DNA of 64,000 bases from an uncultured Candidatus Saccharibacteria bacterium (GCA_947305705.1 CAMZEB010000001.1:124001-188000); one strand, 5' to 3'; shown: positions 17,169 to 27,801, counted from the first letter of the stretch. The notes: generated by a model from the letters alone, not told the origin. Made by a program: numbers and translations.

Positions 17169-18804
17169 TATTATCTTTTGGCTTAACGTTTCTAAATAAG
17201 ATTTTGTTGAATTTGTCTATGAATGGTCGAATTTCTTTAATTTTGAATCCGGCGCAGATAATGACATACAGTATTAAGCTAGTACCGGCAATTATGAAGA
17301 ATTTCGGGAATGTAGCCGCAAAGGAATTATCTGATTCGCGAAGTGGCATAAGTTTTGTAAGGAAATAGGAAATAACACCAGCAACGATTGATGCAAAAGT
17401 GATTTTCACTGCAGTATCCCAGAATTCACGGTCTAGTAGCTTGCCCTCGTGATTTTGAATTATTAGCAATATGCCAACTTCAAACACAGCAGAGATGCTC
17501 GTCGCATATGCAAGGCCCTCTGGGCCGTAGCCCCAATCGCTAAGAAGAATAGCCGCAGCAACCTGAACGATAAATGCTGCAATGGAGACAATAAGCGGAG
17601 TCCTAGCATTTTGTTTGGCATAAAAGCCACGTGCGACGATATGATAAAGCGACTGCGTAATAATCGCCACAATAAATGCGCCGAGAACGCTTGCGATTTT
17701 TGGATCGCCGCCGTTCTTGATGAAGTTCACGACGTAGCCGCGCGTAAAGAACGCAATTATTGCAACCGGCATAGATATTAGGAGAATTGTAATAAGAGCT
17801 TCACGATAGGTTGAGCGGAATTTCACATCGTCATTGCGGCCAGCTTCTTCACTAAGTCTCGGGAAGAAGGCAGTAGAAATCGCCACGCCAATCAAATTAA
17901 CTGGCATAGAGTGAAGCGAAGAAGCCTGTTGATAGGCGCGGATAGACTGCTCGCCCATACGTGATGCGAGGTTCGTGTTTACGATACTCATAACGTAATC
18001 GATGCCCTGGTCAGCTGAACGAGATGGGAGGAGGCGAAGAACAGTGCGGAAGCCTTGGTTTTTCCATTTTATCTTGAAATTGTAATCAAAACCAAGACCT
18101 ACTAAACCAATAATACTGGTTGCGAGCTGCAGAAGCGCACCGAAGACTACGCCAAGCGCAACGCCCATAATGCCGCCTTCAAATAATTGGATACCGAATA
18201 TATTGATGCCATTCGTAAATACGAGAATACCTGTAATAATACCAATGTTATAAAGTGCCGGCGCGAGCGAATAAAACACAAAACGACCGACCGCTTGCTG
18301 CATACTTGCAAGAACAGTAGAAATTGAAAACAGGAATGGATTAATCGCAATCACGCGCATCATATTAATTGCGAGCGACATAGCGGATTCGTTTAGGCCA
18401 GGTGCAACCACATAGCGAACTAGCGGATCAGCAAAAATCATAATCAGAACTGACGCAATAAAGCTGATAAGGGCAAGGAAATTTAGCGTGCTTGCGCTAA
18501 GCTCCCAGGCGGATTTTTTATTGCCATTAACGAGGCGCTGGTTAAAAACTGGGACGAATGTGACCGCCAAAGCTCCTGACGTAATAATGAAGAAGAGAAA
18601 ATCTGGCACAGTAAACGCCGCCGTGTAGGCATCCAATCCGGCCGGATACGTATCGTAATACATCGTATTTAGCCAGCGATCACGAAAAATTCCAAGCAAC
18701 GCAGAGACGAGCGTGGAACTTGCAATCACGATAGCAGCAGTTTTTACAGACAGTTTCGTATTTGCAAGTGAAACAACTGATCGAAAGTGGAGTTTACGCT
18801 TCAT
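17164..18804 (-). CDS. murJ: Lipid II flippase MurJ (MviN family)
   Basis: 546 aa polytopic protein of about 14 helices, matching MOP-superfamily MurJ, which flips lipid II to the outer face. Typical are the FRDRW N-terminal region and the charged central cavity residues in helices 1-8 (LLPSRSADQGIDYVMSIVNT, ASRMGEQSIRAYQQASSL). TATAAT sits 9 nt upstream of the ATG. With murB, uppS and glmS it shows that the organism makes its own peptidoglycan. Confidence 0.9.
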   Translation of the reverse strand: MKRKLHFRSVVSLANTKLSVKTAAIVIASSTLVSALLGIFRDRWLNTMYYDTYPAGLDAYTAAFTVPDFLFFIITSGALAVTFVPVFNQRLVNGNKKSAWELSASTLNFLALISFIASVLIMIFADPLVRYVVAPGLNESAMSLAINMMRVIAINPFLFSISTVLASMQQAVGRFVFYSLAPALYNIGIITGILVFTNGINIFGIQLFEGGIMGVALGVVFGALLQLATSIIGLVGLGFDYNFKIKWKNQGFRTVLRLLPSRSADQGIDYVMSIVNTNLASRMGEQSIRAYQQASSLHSMPVNLIGVAISTAFFPRLSEEAGRNDDVKFRSTYREALITILLISMPVAIIAFFTRGYVVNFIKNGGDPKIASVLGAFIVAIITQSLYHIVARGFYAKQNARTPLIVSIAAFIVQVAAAILLSDWGYGPEGLAYATSISAVFEVGILLIIQNHEGKLLDREFWDTAVKITFASIVAGVISYFLTKLMPLRESDNSFAATFPKFFIIAGTSLILYVIICAGFKIKEIRPFIDKFNKILFRNVKPKDNK

Positions 18805-18823
18805 TACCTAATTATTATAGCAG

Positions 18824-20719
18824 TTAATCGTGAAGCTTGGCAGCGGTTGGAAGAGTAGTTCCCTTCAAAATTGACGAGACTTCTTTTTCTTCGAGTGTTT
18901 CTTTTTCGAGAAGAGCGGCAGCTAGACTATCGAGATATTTGCGGTTAGCTTTGAGCACCGCTTCGGCACGAGTTTTCGCTTCTTTTGTTAGCGCCTCAAT
19001 TTCCGAATCGATAATTTCTGAGGTTTTTTCGGAATAAATTTTTGCGCGGTCGCCAAAGAAATTAACTTCGTCAGTATTGAAGACTTGGTCACGTAGTTTT
19101 GTACCCATACCCTCTTCGGACACCATCTCGCGTGCGAGTTCGGCAACGTGTTGAAGGTCGGAACTTGCGCCGGTCGTAATTCCATCTTCGCCAAGAATAA
19201 TGCGTTCAGCAACGCGTCCACCCATTGCGCGAGCAAGGACATCTTTTAGTTCATAGATATTTTTATAGCTGCGATCTTCTGGAGGAAGGAACCAAGTTAC
19301 ACCGCCAGTGCGGCCGCGTGGGATAATAGTGACCTTGTGAACTGGGTCGGAGTCTGGAAGAACGTGGCCGACAATAGCGTGGCCTGCTTCGTGATAGGCG
19401 GTAATTTTGCGTTCTTGTTCATTCATAACTTTAGATTTGCGTTCTGGGCCAATTGCGACACGCTCGAATGCTTCCGTTACGTCAGCATTCGTGATGACTT
19501 TGCGATTGTTGCGAGCGGCGCCGATGGCTGCTTCGTTGGCAATATTTGCAAGGTCTGCACCACTCGAGCCAGCAGTTTTAGCGGCAAGCGCATCGAGATC
19601 CACGTCATCAGCAAGTGGTTTGTTTTTGAAGTGAACTTTGAGAATGTCTACGCGATCCTTGCGCTCTGGAAGAGTGACGTTGACGTGGCGATCAAAACGA
19701 CCCGGACGAAGAAGTGCTTTGTCGAGCATATCTACACGGTTTGTTGCCGCAATTACAATAACGCCAGAATCATTATCAAAACCATCCATTTCGACGAGAA
19801 TTTGGTTTAGGGTCTGCTCGTCTTCTCTGCCAGCGCCGCCACGTGCATCGCGTTTGTGAGCAACTGCATCAATCTCATCGATGAAGATGATGCTTGGGGC
19901 ATTTTTCTTGGCTTTTGCAAATAAGTCACGAACACGAGAAGCGCCGACGCCGACGAACATTTCAGCAAATTCGGAACCAGAAATCGAGAAGAATGGGACG
20001 CCCGCTTCGCCAGCAACAGCACGCGCCATTAGAGTTTTACCAGTACCAGGATCACCAGCAAGCAAAACGCCACGTGGAATCTTGGCGCCAACTTTTTCGT
20101 ATTTCTTTGGATTTTTTAGGAAGTCGACAACTTCGGAAAGATCTTGCTTTGCCGCTTCGTTGCCAGCAACATCAGAAAACAAAACTTTTTTCTTCTCGTT
20201 GCCATAGAGGCGAGCTTTTGCTTTGCCAAAGCCCATATTTTGATTGTTCATATTTTGCGCTTGGCGCATCATAAAGATAAGGAAGCCAACAACTAGGAGG
20301 ACTGGACCAACGACGAGGACGATATTCATAACCATACCAAAGACATCGACGTCGTCTTTTACTTCGATAGCGACTTTGCCCTCTTTTATTACTTCGTCAA
20401 AACCTTGTTCTTGGAGTGTGCCTGAGCCGTCTTTGCGGGAAATCATAGTCTTTGGCAAATCATTGCCATCTTTTGCTGTTACGGTAAGTTGATTGCCGGT
20501 AACAACGATTTTTTCGAGCTTGTCTTCTTTGGCATAGCTAAGAATGTCGGTAATACCGCGCTCTTCAGCAGAGCCGTAACCTTCGCCCATAAGGCTGCCA
20601 AAAATAGCATACCCCAAAAATAGAACAATTAGCCAAAAGACGCCTAGTCTTAAGAAGTTTAGAATTTTGTTGGATTTCTGCGGCTTCTTTTTGCCGGCAG
20701 TGTTTTTGTACTCTGGCAC
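18824..20719 (-). CDS. ftsH: ATP-dependent membrane metalloprotease FtsH
   Basis: 631 aa. Two N-terminal membrane helices (about 20-42 and 125-147) flank a small external domain. The AAA+ module has Walker A GDPGTGKT (about 223) and FIDEIDAV. The zinc protease site is HEAGH at about 440. A GTG start has GGAG 6-7 nt upstream. The promoter TATAAT lies further out, so this mRNA has a conventional leader, unlike most first genes here. It degrades misassembled membrane and some cytosolic proteins. Confidence 0.96.
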   Translation of the reverse strand: MPEYKNTAGKKKPQKSNKILNFLRLGVFWLIVLFLGYAIFGSLMGEGYGSAEERGITDILSYAKEDKLEKIVVTGNQLTVTAKDGNDLPKTMISRKDGSGTLQEQGFDEVIKEGKVAIEVKDDVDVFGMVMNIVLVVGPVLLVVGFLIFMMRQAQNMNNQNMGFGKAKARLYGNEKKKVLFSDVAGNEAAKQDLSEVVDFLKNPKKYEKVGAKIPRGVLLAGDPGTGKTLMARAVAGEAGVPFFSISGSEFAEMFVGVGASRVRDLFAKAKKNAPSIIFIDEIDAVAHKRDARGGAGREDEQTLNQILVEMDGFDNDSGVIVIAATNRVDMLDKALLRPGRFDRHVNVTLPERKDRVDILKVHFKNKPLADDVDLDALAAKTAGSSGADLANIANEAAIGAARNNRKVITNADVTEAFERVAIGPERKSKVMNEQERKITAYHEAGHAIVGHVLPDSDPVHKVTIIPRGRTGGVTWFLPPEDRSYKNIYELKDVLARAMGGRVAERIILGEDGITTGASSDLQHVAELAREMVSEEGMGTKLRDQVFNTDEVNFFGDRAKIYSEKTSEIIDSEIEALTKEAKTRAEAVLKANRKYLDSLAAALLEKETLEEKEVSSILKGTTLPTAAKLHD

Positions 20720-20795
20720 GTTTTACTCCTATAAAGTCAATATATCTATTATATCACTTGAATGAGCATAAAAAATAGGGTTAACACCCTTAAAA

Positions 20796-20871
20796 TGGTC
20801 GGGGCGACCCGATTCGAACGGGCGACCTCGCAGTCCCGAACCGCGCGCGCTACCAGCTGCGCCACGCCCCG
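20796..20871 (-). tRNA. tRNA-Pro (CGG)
   Basis: Cloverleaf with acceptor CGGGGCG/CGCCCCG, discriminator A and encoded CCA. The D-arm is GCGC/GCGC. The anticodon loop TTCGGGA (anticodon CGG) sits on stem CGCGG/CTGCG, and the T-loop is TTCGAAT. A TATAAT box at 20882-20887 lies 10 nt upstream. Confidence 0.93.
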
Positions 20872-20887
20872 ACTAGGTGCTATTATA

Positions 20888-22447
20888 TCATCCTTTTATC
20901 ATCTTGACGATGGCGTATGTGTCGCTATGCTCGTTGAACTGAATCATCGAGTATTCGCTAACGGTCCATTCGTCGCGAGGAAAAGTTGTGGAAGGCTGTT
21001 TTGTATTGCCATCAATTGTCGTTATGTACCAAAATTCATTGCGTTTAGCGAGGAATGCATCAAGGTTGACGATGCGGCCAATAGCAGACGCCTTGAGTGG
21101 AGCGAGCGAACCGTAGCGATATTCGGTTGTCTCGTCCATAAAGTAAACAGAATGCTCTTTGGTTGAATAGAATGACAGATCATAATAGAGCCATTCCGAC
21201 GCACAAATTATTGCGCGATTATTATTACCATCGAGCGTAGCAATCGTTTCATATAAATCACGGCTGGCGGATTTCGTATTGGTTGTAAAATTATAATTCC
21301 CAACAGTAAATACCGATACTACACCAATTGTATTCGTCGCAATAAAACAGACGGCAGCCGCTACAAGCGTAATCGTATGTCGACGAGCGGATTTTTGTGA
21401 GCGCTTTTTGCGAGCATCGCGTGCATAAAATACAAGGCCAACTCCCGCCAATAACGATATAGCGGCCGTAGAAAATAGAATATAGCGCGGAATAAACATA
21501 GAGCTAAGTGGCGGGAGAGAGACAACAATCAGACTAATAATCGGGACAATCAATAAGTATGTTAGCAATTTAAAACGAGAACGATATCTGACAGCAAAAT
21601 AAATAATTGCAATTGTGACAAACAGTATAAGGATTAAGAGCCAGTTCTTTACAGAGTCGGATTGTTGATAGACTAGCGCTTCTGACCAATAGTCTACGAT
21701 TGATTTCGCGCTAATTTCTGGCACCCAAAAACCAGCAGATTGAACAACACTAGTCTGGTGCAAGAAACTCGGAATCCACGGGAGGTACAACGCTATTGCG
21801 CCGACATAGACCAAAATCATTTCTTTGCGGAAGAATTTCTTACCATAAATAACGATTAGATAAACTAGGTGCGCAATCCAAGCAAGAGCGCAGAAATAAT
21901 GCGTCCACATACCTATAGCAAGAAGAATCGCATAGAGTACCCACCATCGTTTTTTGCGATTATCTATAGCAATCTGAAGGATATAAGTTGCCGCAAATAC
22001 GATTGCGAGAATCATCGTATACATTCGCATTTCCTGACCATAACGAATGAAAGATGGAGAAATCGATAAAAGCAGAGCGGAAAAAATTGCCGCAGTTGCA
22101 CCGTACTTATATTTTATCCATAAGTAGGCAAACAGAATTGCGACTGCACCACACACGACCGAAAGCATACGCATAGCAAAATCTGTATGTCCAAAAATAT
22201 GCGCCCACGTTTTTAGTGCAAAATAATATAGCGGCGGATGGACATCCTGTGCAGTCAAATCCCAGACTGTAGAGTATTCAAAACGAGTTAGATACGCACT
22301 ATACGATTCGTCGAACCAAATTGAGCGCTGGAGCTGAAGCATGCATAGGAACATATAAAGAAGTCCAAAAACAATTGGCGCAGCAATACAAATAAATCGT
22401 TTGTTTTTACGCAAAAATGCTCTAAGTGCAAAAAGAGTATCCTTCAT
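20888..22447 (-). CDS. GT-C fold glycosyltransferase (PMT_2/ArnT-like)
   Basis: 519 aa with an N-terminal WFDESYSAY motif (the first-loop Asp-Glu typical of GT-C enzymes using polyprenyl-phosphate sugars) and HPPLYYF. About ten membrane helices follow, then a C-terminal soluble domain of about 130 residues. It probably transfers a sugar to lipid, protein or polysaccharide outside the membrane. The acceptor is unknown. TATAAT ends 6 nt before the ATG. It ends with a UGA stop, supporting the standard code. Confidence 0.8.
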   Translation of the reverse strand: MKDTLFALRAFLRKNKRFICIAAPIVFGLLYMFLCMLQLQRSIWFDESYSAYLTRFEYSTVWDLTAQDVHPPLYYFALKTWAHIFGHTDFAMRMLSVVCGAVAILFAYLWIKYKYGATAAIFSALLLSISPSFIRYGQEMRMYTMILAIVFAATYILQIAIDNRKKRWWVLYAILLAIGMWTHYFCALAWIAHLVYLIVIYGKKFFRKEMILVYVGAIALYLPWIPSFLHQTSVVQSAGFWVPEISAKSIVDYWSEALVYQQSDSVKNWLLILILFVTIAIIYFAVRYRSRFKLLTYLLIVPIISLIVVSLPPLSSMFIPRYILFSTAAISLLAGVGLVFYARDARKKRSQKSARRHTITLVAAAVCFIATNTIGVVSVFTVGNYNFTTNTKSASRDLYETIATLDGNNNRAIICASEWLYYDLSFYSTKEHSVYFMDETTEYRYGSLAPLKASAIGRIVNLDAFLAKRNEFWYITTIDGNTKQPSTTFPRDEWTVSEYSMIQFNEHSDTYAIVKMIKG

Positions 22448-22483
22448 ACGTCTATTATATCACTATGTTATAATGTCCTTGTT

Positions 22484-22570
22484 GCCCGCGTGGCGGAATT
22501 GGTAGACGCGCTAGCTTCAGGTGCTAGTGTCTTTTCGGACATGCTAGTTCGAGTCTAGTCGCGGGCACCA
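22484..22570 (+). tRNA. tRNA-Leu (CAG)
   Basis: Class II tRNA with acceptor GCCCGCG/CGCGGGC, anticodon loop TTCAGGT (CAG), a long variable arm (GTGTCTTTTCGGACA region), T-loop TTCGAGT and encoded CCA. TATAAT at 22469-22474. Confidence 0.95.
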
Positions 22571-22576
22571 TTTTTT

Positions 22577-24151
22577 TTATTCGCCGTTGCCCTTGCCACT
22601 TGCTTCGCCAGTTTTGCCAGAGTTGGCACATTCGCCCGCAATTGTATTTATCGTATTTCTGTCGCTGCCTTCTGGCCTATGAACATAACTTGTCGAGAAG
22701 GAGCATCCATTTGTGACGTAAAAATCTTTTTCGATGCCAGTGCTATTGTTCGGATCAGTCATTGCAAGAGCATAATTTGCGATTGGGAAATTAATGTCAG
22801 CGAGCTCGATGCGAGCTTCGACACGGCGGAATAAATCATTGGCACGGCCAGTCGAATCAACCATTGGTTGAACGTTCGCAAAATGCACGATATTGCAGTT
22901 GACTTTGTTTTCGCTTCCGACCGTGGCGCCAATTGGCTTTGTCATATCGGTGCAGGAATACATTTTTACGGAAATATCTGTTGTAGGTGTGCCGTAAGGA
23001 AGATTCACGATGAGGAATGAAGTAGTCATATTGCGACGATTACTTTCACTCCAACCGATTGGCTTCGGGATATAAATATCTGCTGAGCAAGCGTAATTGC
23101 CCCAGCCAGAATCGCTGCTTCCTGGTTTTGTCGGTTTACAGAGAACATCGATAGGCGTATTGAAGCTCTTATTTGCCGAGTAGGCTAGCACATTCTGAGG
23201 CAGAATATTCGTATTGCCTTCAGTAGTAATATCCGTGTTACTGGACGGACGAAGAAGGAGAGTGCCACGATTCGTTCTTGCCCAGTTGCCAACATCTCCG
23301 CTAGCATTAAATTGCTCTATCGTGAAGTTTTCAGCAGTTTGGACGAGGCTTACTTGAAGAGCTGGAGGAGCAAGTGCTTTGCCTGTAAATTTGTTGCCAT
23401 AATTCAAAGAATTTTCATCTAAGCCCTCGCCATACTCACCTTTGTTTGAGCTAAGTTTACCTGTCAAATCACTGATCGCAGTATTGGTGCCACTTTTTCT
23501 CCAGAAGCCAGTATAGCTATCGAGCAGGTAGTTATCTTTTGAGATTTCTTGATAATTTTCGTCATCAAACCATTCGAGGTGGATGCGATTAATATCATCT
23601 TGTTTTTTTGCCGATTCTGCACGAAGTGGGATGATTTTGGTCGGATTGTCGTCTTTGAGAACGGCCAAGAAATCTTCCGTATATGCAGAAACTTTAACGC
23701 AGGTATAAGCCTGGTCGATGACATTATTTTGGGAACCATTATCTCGTTTCTGGATCAGAGTTTCAGTATTGGAATTGCTATTGCCGTGGAGCAGGCGACC
23801 GACAGCACTACAATCCTGTGCGGTGGTCGAGCTATGTTCGAAAGTACCAAAATAATCGTAGTATTTGCTACATTCTTTTGATGTGCCGCTGGATGCCGCA
23901 TAGCTACCTTTATTGATGCAACTTTGGTAGCGAAGCAAAGCGATTTTCGCATCCTCAATGCCAGCTAATGCAGAGTTGTAAGCGGACTGAGAAAGGCTGT
24001 AATTTGTCGTGCGATTCGATTCGGCGAGCATAACGCGAACAAAGCTAAGAGCAATAATGCCCAACAATGTTGTTGTAAAAATTACAATATAGATTGAGGC
24101 CGCACCTTTTTTTGTCTCTGATAATCTCATTCTCATTCCATTATTCTCCAT
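22577..24151 (-). CDS. PilX-like pilus assembly protein
   Basis: 524 aa. After a short basic head comes GAASIYIVIFTTTLLGIIAL, the PilX-like hydrophobic N-terminus without a clear pilin cleavage site. The NSALAGIEDAKIALLRY region is typical of this class. The rest is a long extracellular domain rich in Asn/Ser/Thr with scattered Cys. It is the last gene of a four-gene pilin-like operon and overlaps the preceding gene by 11 bp. The start may instead be at 24136, which has GGAG upstream. It probably belongs to a type IV pilus-like machine. Confidence 0.7.
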   Translation of the reverse strand: MENNGMRMRLSETKKGAASIYIVIFTTTLLGIIALSFVRVMLAESNRTTNYSLSQSAYNSALAGIEDAKIALLRYQSCINKGSYAASSGTSKECSKYYDYFGTFEHSSTTAQDCSAVGRLLHGNSNSNTETLIQKRDNGSQNNVIDQAYTCVKVSAYTEDFLAVLKDDNPTKIIPLRAESAKKQDDINRIHLEWFDDENYQEISKDNYLLDSYTGFWRKSGTNTAISDLTGKLSSNKGEYGEGLDENSLNYGNKFTGKALAPPALQVSLVQTAENFTIEQFNASGDVGNWARTNRGTLLLRPSSNTDITTEGNTNILPQNVLAYSANKSFNTPIDVLCKPTKPGSSDSGWGNYACSADIYIPKPIGWSESNRRNMTTSFLIVNLPYGTPTTDISVKMYSCTDMTKPIGATVGSENKVNCNIVHFANVQPMVDSTGRANDLFRRVEARIELADINFPIANYALAMTDPNNSTGIEKDFYVTNGCSFSTSYVHRPEGSDRNTINTIAGECANSGKTGEASGKGNGE

Positions 24152-25073
24152 GCTTATTTATACCAGTTTCTCCAGTTGCGCGAGCGGAAAAATTGAATTT
24201 ATTTACGGCACAATAATCAAAATCATAAAGCGTCATTTCATTATCGCCTGAATTGTCGCGGCCGCCATCCTCACGAGTAGAGCCCTCGCAAAAATCACCG
24301 TTGGATTTAATATTCACGCCACCGCGATAGGTCGCAAGAATAAACATTCCAGAATAGAAAATCTGTTTCGTTTCGTCGTGCTGCGTTGCTGGGAGCACCG
24401 TGAAATTGTAGATCGCGAGATCTTCTTCATTGTCTTCAATAAGTTCAACGACGTCATTTAGGGATTTCGTGGTGCCAAGATTAATGAGATATGCGCTTTC
24501 TTTGATATCACTCGAATCGTCTGGCTCGAATTTTTCGTTATGAGCGCAAGCAGCGCGTTCGCGGTCGATGAAGCGAGCGAATTTTGGAATTTTGTAACCG
24601 TCATTAGCCTTGATTGCAAACACGTGGTTCGTTCCGGTTATTTTCTTGATATTAATGTCTGTGTATTTTTTATCCTTTATTTCACTGTTACTTCTAGCGA
24701 TGCGAAGGTTGTCAGCAGTATTCCAAACGTAGCTATACGAGCCAGTGCAAAAGGCACCGCCGAGCTGTCGGCCTTCTGAATCTTTCGTTTCAATGAAATA
24801 TTCGGCGCGAGCTTCGTCGGCTAGTTTTTTCGTTACCCTGTTGCTGCCATCAGGAGTTGGATTGATTGCGACGTTTACTCTAGAACCGTTTATTACGCGC
24901 GTCAAATCCGAAACAATTTCGCGACCATTAGCATTGACGCCGCGAAGCGAAAGACCTTTTTGATAAATATTTGAAATGCGAATCGTGAGGGCTGCGATGC
25001 CAATCACCATAGTTGCCAAAAATGATATGGCGAGTAAGAACTCAATAATCGTAAAGGCTTTGCGTGTTTTCAT
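24141..25073 (-). CDS. Minor pilin-like prepilin (PilW-like)
   Basis: 310 aa. The N-terminus KTRKAFTIIEFLLAISFLAT is a type III prepilin signal: a basic head, then a hydrophobic helix with Glu at position +5. The body is extracellular with Cys pairs. GGAGG lies 10 nt before the ATG, and the start overlaps the upstream stop (TAATG). Predicted minor pilin or initiation-tip component processed by a PilD-type peptidase not seen in this window. Confidence 0.8.
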   Translation of the reverse strand: MKTRKAFTIIEFLLAISFLATMVIGIAALTIRISNIYQKGLSLRGVNANGREIVSDLTRVINGSRVNVAINPTPDGSNRVTKKLADEARAEYFIETKDSEGRQLGGAFCTGSYSYVWNTADNLRIARSNSEIKDKKYTDINIKKITGTNHVFAIKANDGYKIPKFARFIDRERAACAHNEKFEPDDSSDIKESAYLINLGTTKSLNDVVELIEDNEEDLAIYNFTVLPATQHDETKQIFYSGMFILATYRGGVNIKSNGDFCEGSTREDGGRDNSGDNEMTLYDFDYCAVNKFNFSARATGETGINKHGE

Positions 25074-25897
25074 TATTCCATAACCTCCGGGTTATAAAGG
25101 CGGACGACGGTTGTGATGGTCGATGGCGCACTGGAGCCAACTGCTTGCCAACAAGTGCGAATATAGAAATCGTAATAATCGGAGCGTTTGACGGTTGCTT
25201 TATTGCTAGTGTTGCCGACAGCATTAATCCAAATGCCTTCTGCGTACTGAATATCGTTATAATATTCGCCATTTTCATCTAGGTTAGAAGTATCGTTGTT
25301 GCCGGAGGCTGGTGAATCGAGTTTTTTGTAAATTATGCGCGGATAAATGGAAGGAGAGCGGAAAACGCTGCTTTGATTTTTGTAGTCAACGACCATATGA
25401 GAAAGAATCGTGCTGTAGTTTTGACCTAGATATGAGAAAGTCTCAGTATTTTTTGACATATCTGGGAGCAATAGGCGCGTGTTTAGCACGAACGCACCAT
25501 ATTTATCTAGATGGCGATTGTTGCCATAGGCACTACTACAACTATCCATATTATTAATATCAAATGCATTTCCACCATCTTCGCTAATCATATCGGTATT
25601 ATCGACCGTTTGTTCTGGAGTCATAATTTTGCTGGTAATTTTGTTCCAAGCTTTGCGGAATTGGCTATAGTTTTCGGATTTTTGGCGTTCAGAAACGTAG
25701 TTGTTATGAATGAAACGAAGCGCCTCGGCTTGAGCATCGATTTCATTGCGCGCCATTTCTGACTCTAATGTACGCTGGGCGGTATTTAGGCCATCGTTCA
25801 TAAGATTAATTGTGACCATAGCAACGAGGGCAAAAATCGCAATCGAGAGCATAACTTCGATAAGCGTATCACCGTGGCGCGTCGTATTTAGTTGCAT
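25073..25897 (-). CDS. Minor pilin-like prepilin (PilV-like)
   Basis: 274 aa with a prepilin N-terminus HGDTLIEVMLSIAIFALVA (Gly before the helix, Glu at +5) and an external domain beginning with a long helix (LESEMARNEIDAQAEALRF). The upstream AAGGGGGT acts as SD. Translation is coupled to its neighbours on both sides (overlap of 10 bp upstream and 1 bp downstream). Confidence 0.8.
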   Translation of the reverse strand: MQLNTTRHGDTLIEVMLSIAIFALVAMVTINLMNDGLNTAQRTLESEMARNEIDAQAEALRFIHNNYVSERQKSENYSQFRKAWNKITSKIMTPEQTVDNTDMISEDGGNAFDINNMDSCSSAYGNNRHLDKYGAFVLNTRLLLPDMSKNTETFSYLGQNYSTILSHMVVDYKNQSSVFRSPSIYPRIIYKKLDSPASGNNDTSNLDENGEYYNDIQYAEGIWINAVGNTSNKATVKRSDYYDFYIRTCWQAVGSSAPSTITTVVRLYNPEVME

Positions 25898-26862
25898 GTA
25901 ACCCCCTTCCCATCTAAGGTAACATCAGAGTCCATATCTTCAAGATAAACGCCAGTTTGTGAATGAGCATTCTTAATGATATGGATCATTCTACTGTTCC
26001 CGCCAAAAGCGCTGCCATTGGTATCTTTTATGCAGAAGAAGACGTCTTTTTGTTGGAATTTGTCCGTATTGAGATATTTGTAAACGCCCTGGTTTTTGAG
26101 GTCGTGAATAGATGCCGTGTCATAGTCTATGCTCTGATTTGTATCTGGATCAATAATCGCCTCCTCCATTACTAGCGTACGAATCGCGCCGGTAAGAGGT
26201 GATCGGTAAATTAGAAGCGTTACGTCGTCAGCCTTCTTTGCGCCGCCAATAGTAACTCCGCTGAGCGTCGTGCTCCATTTGAGTTTTTTAGTAGAAATGT
26301 TACCAGCGATGCCGGGGCTACAATTCGTGCGACTGCTATCACAATGAGCGGCCAGATTATTCGTGCGTAAGGCGCGCAACACGTCAACATCAGACGAGCT
26401 AGGATCTTGAATAGTCGCCTTTTCCTCAGCCGAAGCATTTACGACGTCGGCAGTTGAAGAGTCAAGTAGGACGACGAAATCGTGATAATCGCGACCAATT
26501 AGCTCTGTCATTTGAATCCTGTCGCCGCTGATAGAAACTACTGCGCCATAGACTGCGCAAGACGTGCGACCACGTCCGGAATTGCTATCAGAAAGACCGT
26601 CCGATAAATCGACATCGCTGATAGTGCTTCCACAAATGCCATTTTTGTTGTCGCGCTCTGTAACTTGCGTATCTGCGACGAAAGAATATGCACTCCGTAA
26701 GGCGCTAACGGCATCCTGGACAGCATCTTTGTAGCGCTGATTAGCGATATTTGCATTGGTGCCAAGCAAAATTCCAACCAACAAAAATCCACTCAATGCC
26801 AAGAATAGCATTACTTCTACAATGGTGAAGCCGCGGAGCTCCTCCTTGACGCAAATGCCCAT
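25888..26862 (-). CDS. Pilin-like prepilin, first gene of the pilin operon
   Basis: 324 aa from the ATG at 26862, where TATAAT ends 6 nt upstream. The longer reading to 26883 would contain that box. The prepilin signal is ELRGFTIVEVMLFLALSGFL (Gly-Phe, Glu at +5). A Ser/Asp-rich external domain follows. Order in the operon: this, PilV-like, PilW-like, PilX-like. Such a set usually forms the tip of a type IV pilus or competence pseudopilus. The major pilin and the motor ATPases lie elsewhere. Confidence 0.8.
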   Translation of the reverse strand: MGICVKEELRGFTIVEVMLFLALSGFLLVGILLGTNANIANQRYKDAVQDAVSALRSAYSFVADTQVTERDNKNGICGSTISDVDLSDGLSDSNSGRGRTSCAVYGAVVSISGDRIQMTELIGRDYHDFVVLLDSSTADVVNASAEEKATIQDPSSSDVDVLRALRTNNLAAHCDSSRTNCSPGIAGNISTKKLKWSTTLSGVTIGGAKKADDVTLLIYRSPLTGAIRTLVMEEAIIDPDTNQSIDYDTASIHDLKNQGVYKYLNTDKFQQKDVFFCIKDTNGSAFGGNSRMIHIIKNAHSQTGVYLEDMDSDVTLDGKGVTCN

Positions 26863-26920
26863 AGTTTTATTATACATTAGCATAAGCGAAAAAACACGAG
26901 GTTATAGGGTTTTATTTGCA

Positions 26921-26949
26921 TAAAAAACGCCGCTTTGGTTAGCGGCGTT
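26921..26949 (-). terminator. Terminator of the lipoprotein gene
   Basis: AACGCCGC/GCGGCGTT hairpin with an 8-nt loop. On the minus strand it is followed by a T6 tract. Confidence 0.85.
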
Positions 26950-26961
26950 ATAAGGAGAGCA

Positions 26962-27801
26962 CTAGGTGGTACCGAATAGTTCAAAGCACCATACCATAGA
27001 ATCGAATGGAATCTTGATATTGTAACTATCGAAGTAATATTCCTCGTCATCTGGTCCCATACGCTGGAAGATGAAGACATTAATTTTATCCCCCTCGGGA
27101 TTCAACGCTTTTACGACAAATGAGAGAGAATGATCTGCGCCATCTTTATCGGTTATCTCAAACCGACCGTATTTGCCGTATCGGTAGTCATCCTGCAAAA
27201 TGACCTTCGTTTCCGCAACCGTCCAGCCGTTGGCGATGGCAATGCTTTCTAACCTTTCGTACTCACTTTCAGCCGGAGTCGCTAGGTTAATCCGCGGTTC
27301 GGTTATAGGTTCAGTCGTCGGTTCTGGCGTTGTAGGCTCGGTTGGCGGCTGGGTTGGTTCGGGCGTTGTGGGCTCGGGTATTGTCGGCTCAGTCGTCGGA
27401 ACCGTCGGCGTAGTCGGAGGCTCAGTCGGCTGAGTCTGAGGCTGCGTTGGCAGGACCGTAGGTTCGATTGGCTGAGTCGGCGGAATTGTCGGCTCGGTAG
27501 GGAGAACCGTAGGCTGGGTCGGCGGAATCGACGGTTGAGTCGGTTCGGCCGTCGTAGGTTCGGTTGGAGGGGCGGTCGGTTCGGGAGACTCCGTTGCTGG
27601 ATTCTCCGTAGTCGCCTGGGGTTTCGTTTCCGTAGTAATAATTACTGTAGGTTCTACAGAAGATGAACTATTCAAATCGGACGAGCTAGTCGTTAGATTT
27701 GGTACCGTTTCATTGTCACTAGCGATACTAGCGACTCTATCGTCTTTGGCACAAGCAGCCAAAAGACAAAGTGCAAAAAACAAAACGATGTATTTTTTCA
27801 T
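26962..27801 (-). CDS. Lipoprotein with Pro/Thr-rich stalk
   Basis: 279 aa. Signal peptide with lipobox LLAAC (about residues 14-18), then Ser/Asn/Thr sequence, then roughly 120 residues of degenerate P-T-E-P/P-T-Q-P repeats, which look like an extended wall-spanning stalk, and a C-terminal globular domain of about 90 residues without known motifs. The start at 27801 has AAAGGAG upstream. An upstream in-frame extension lacks an SD. A TATAAT box about 70 nt upstream gives it a leader. The lipid anchor keeps it on the membrane and the stalk lifts the C-terminal domain outwards (inference). Confidence 0.8.
   Translation of the reverse strand: MKKYIVLFFALCLLAACAKDDRVASIASDNETVPNLTTSSSDLNSSSSVEPTVIITTETKPQATTENPATESPEPTAPPTEPTTAEPTQPSIPPTQPTVLPTEPTIPPTQPIEPTVLPTQPQTQPTEPPTTPTVPTTEPTIPEPTTPEPTQPPTEPTTPEPTTEPITEPRINLATPAESEYERLESIAIANGWTVAETKVILQDDYRYGKYGRFEITDKDGADHSLSFVVKALNPEGDKINVFIFQRMGPDDEEYYFDSYNIKIPFDSMVWCFELFGTT

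Noticed and set aside
27200-27433. Gly/Val-rich plus-strand ORF
   Set aside because: It is the antisense shadow of the Pro/Thr repeats of the lipoprotein.
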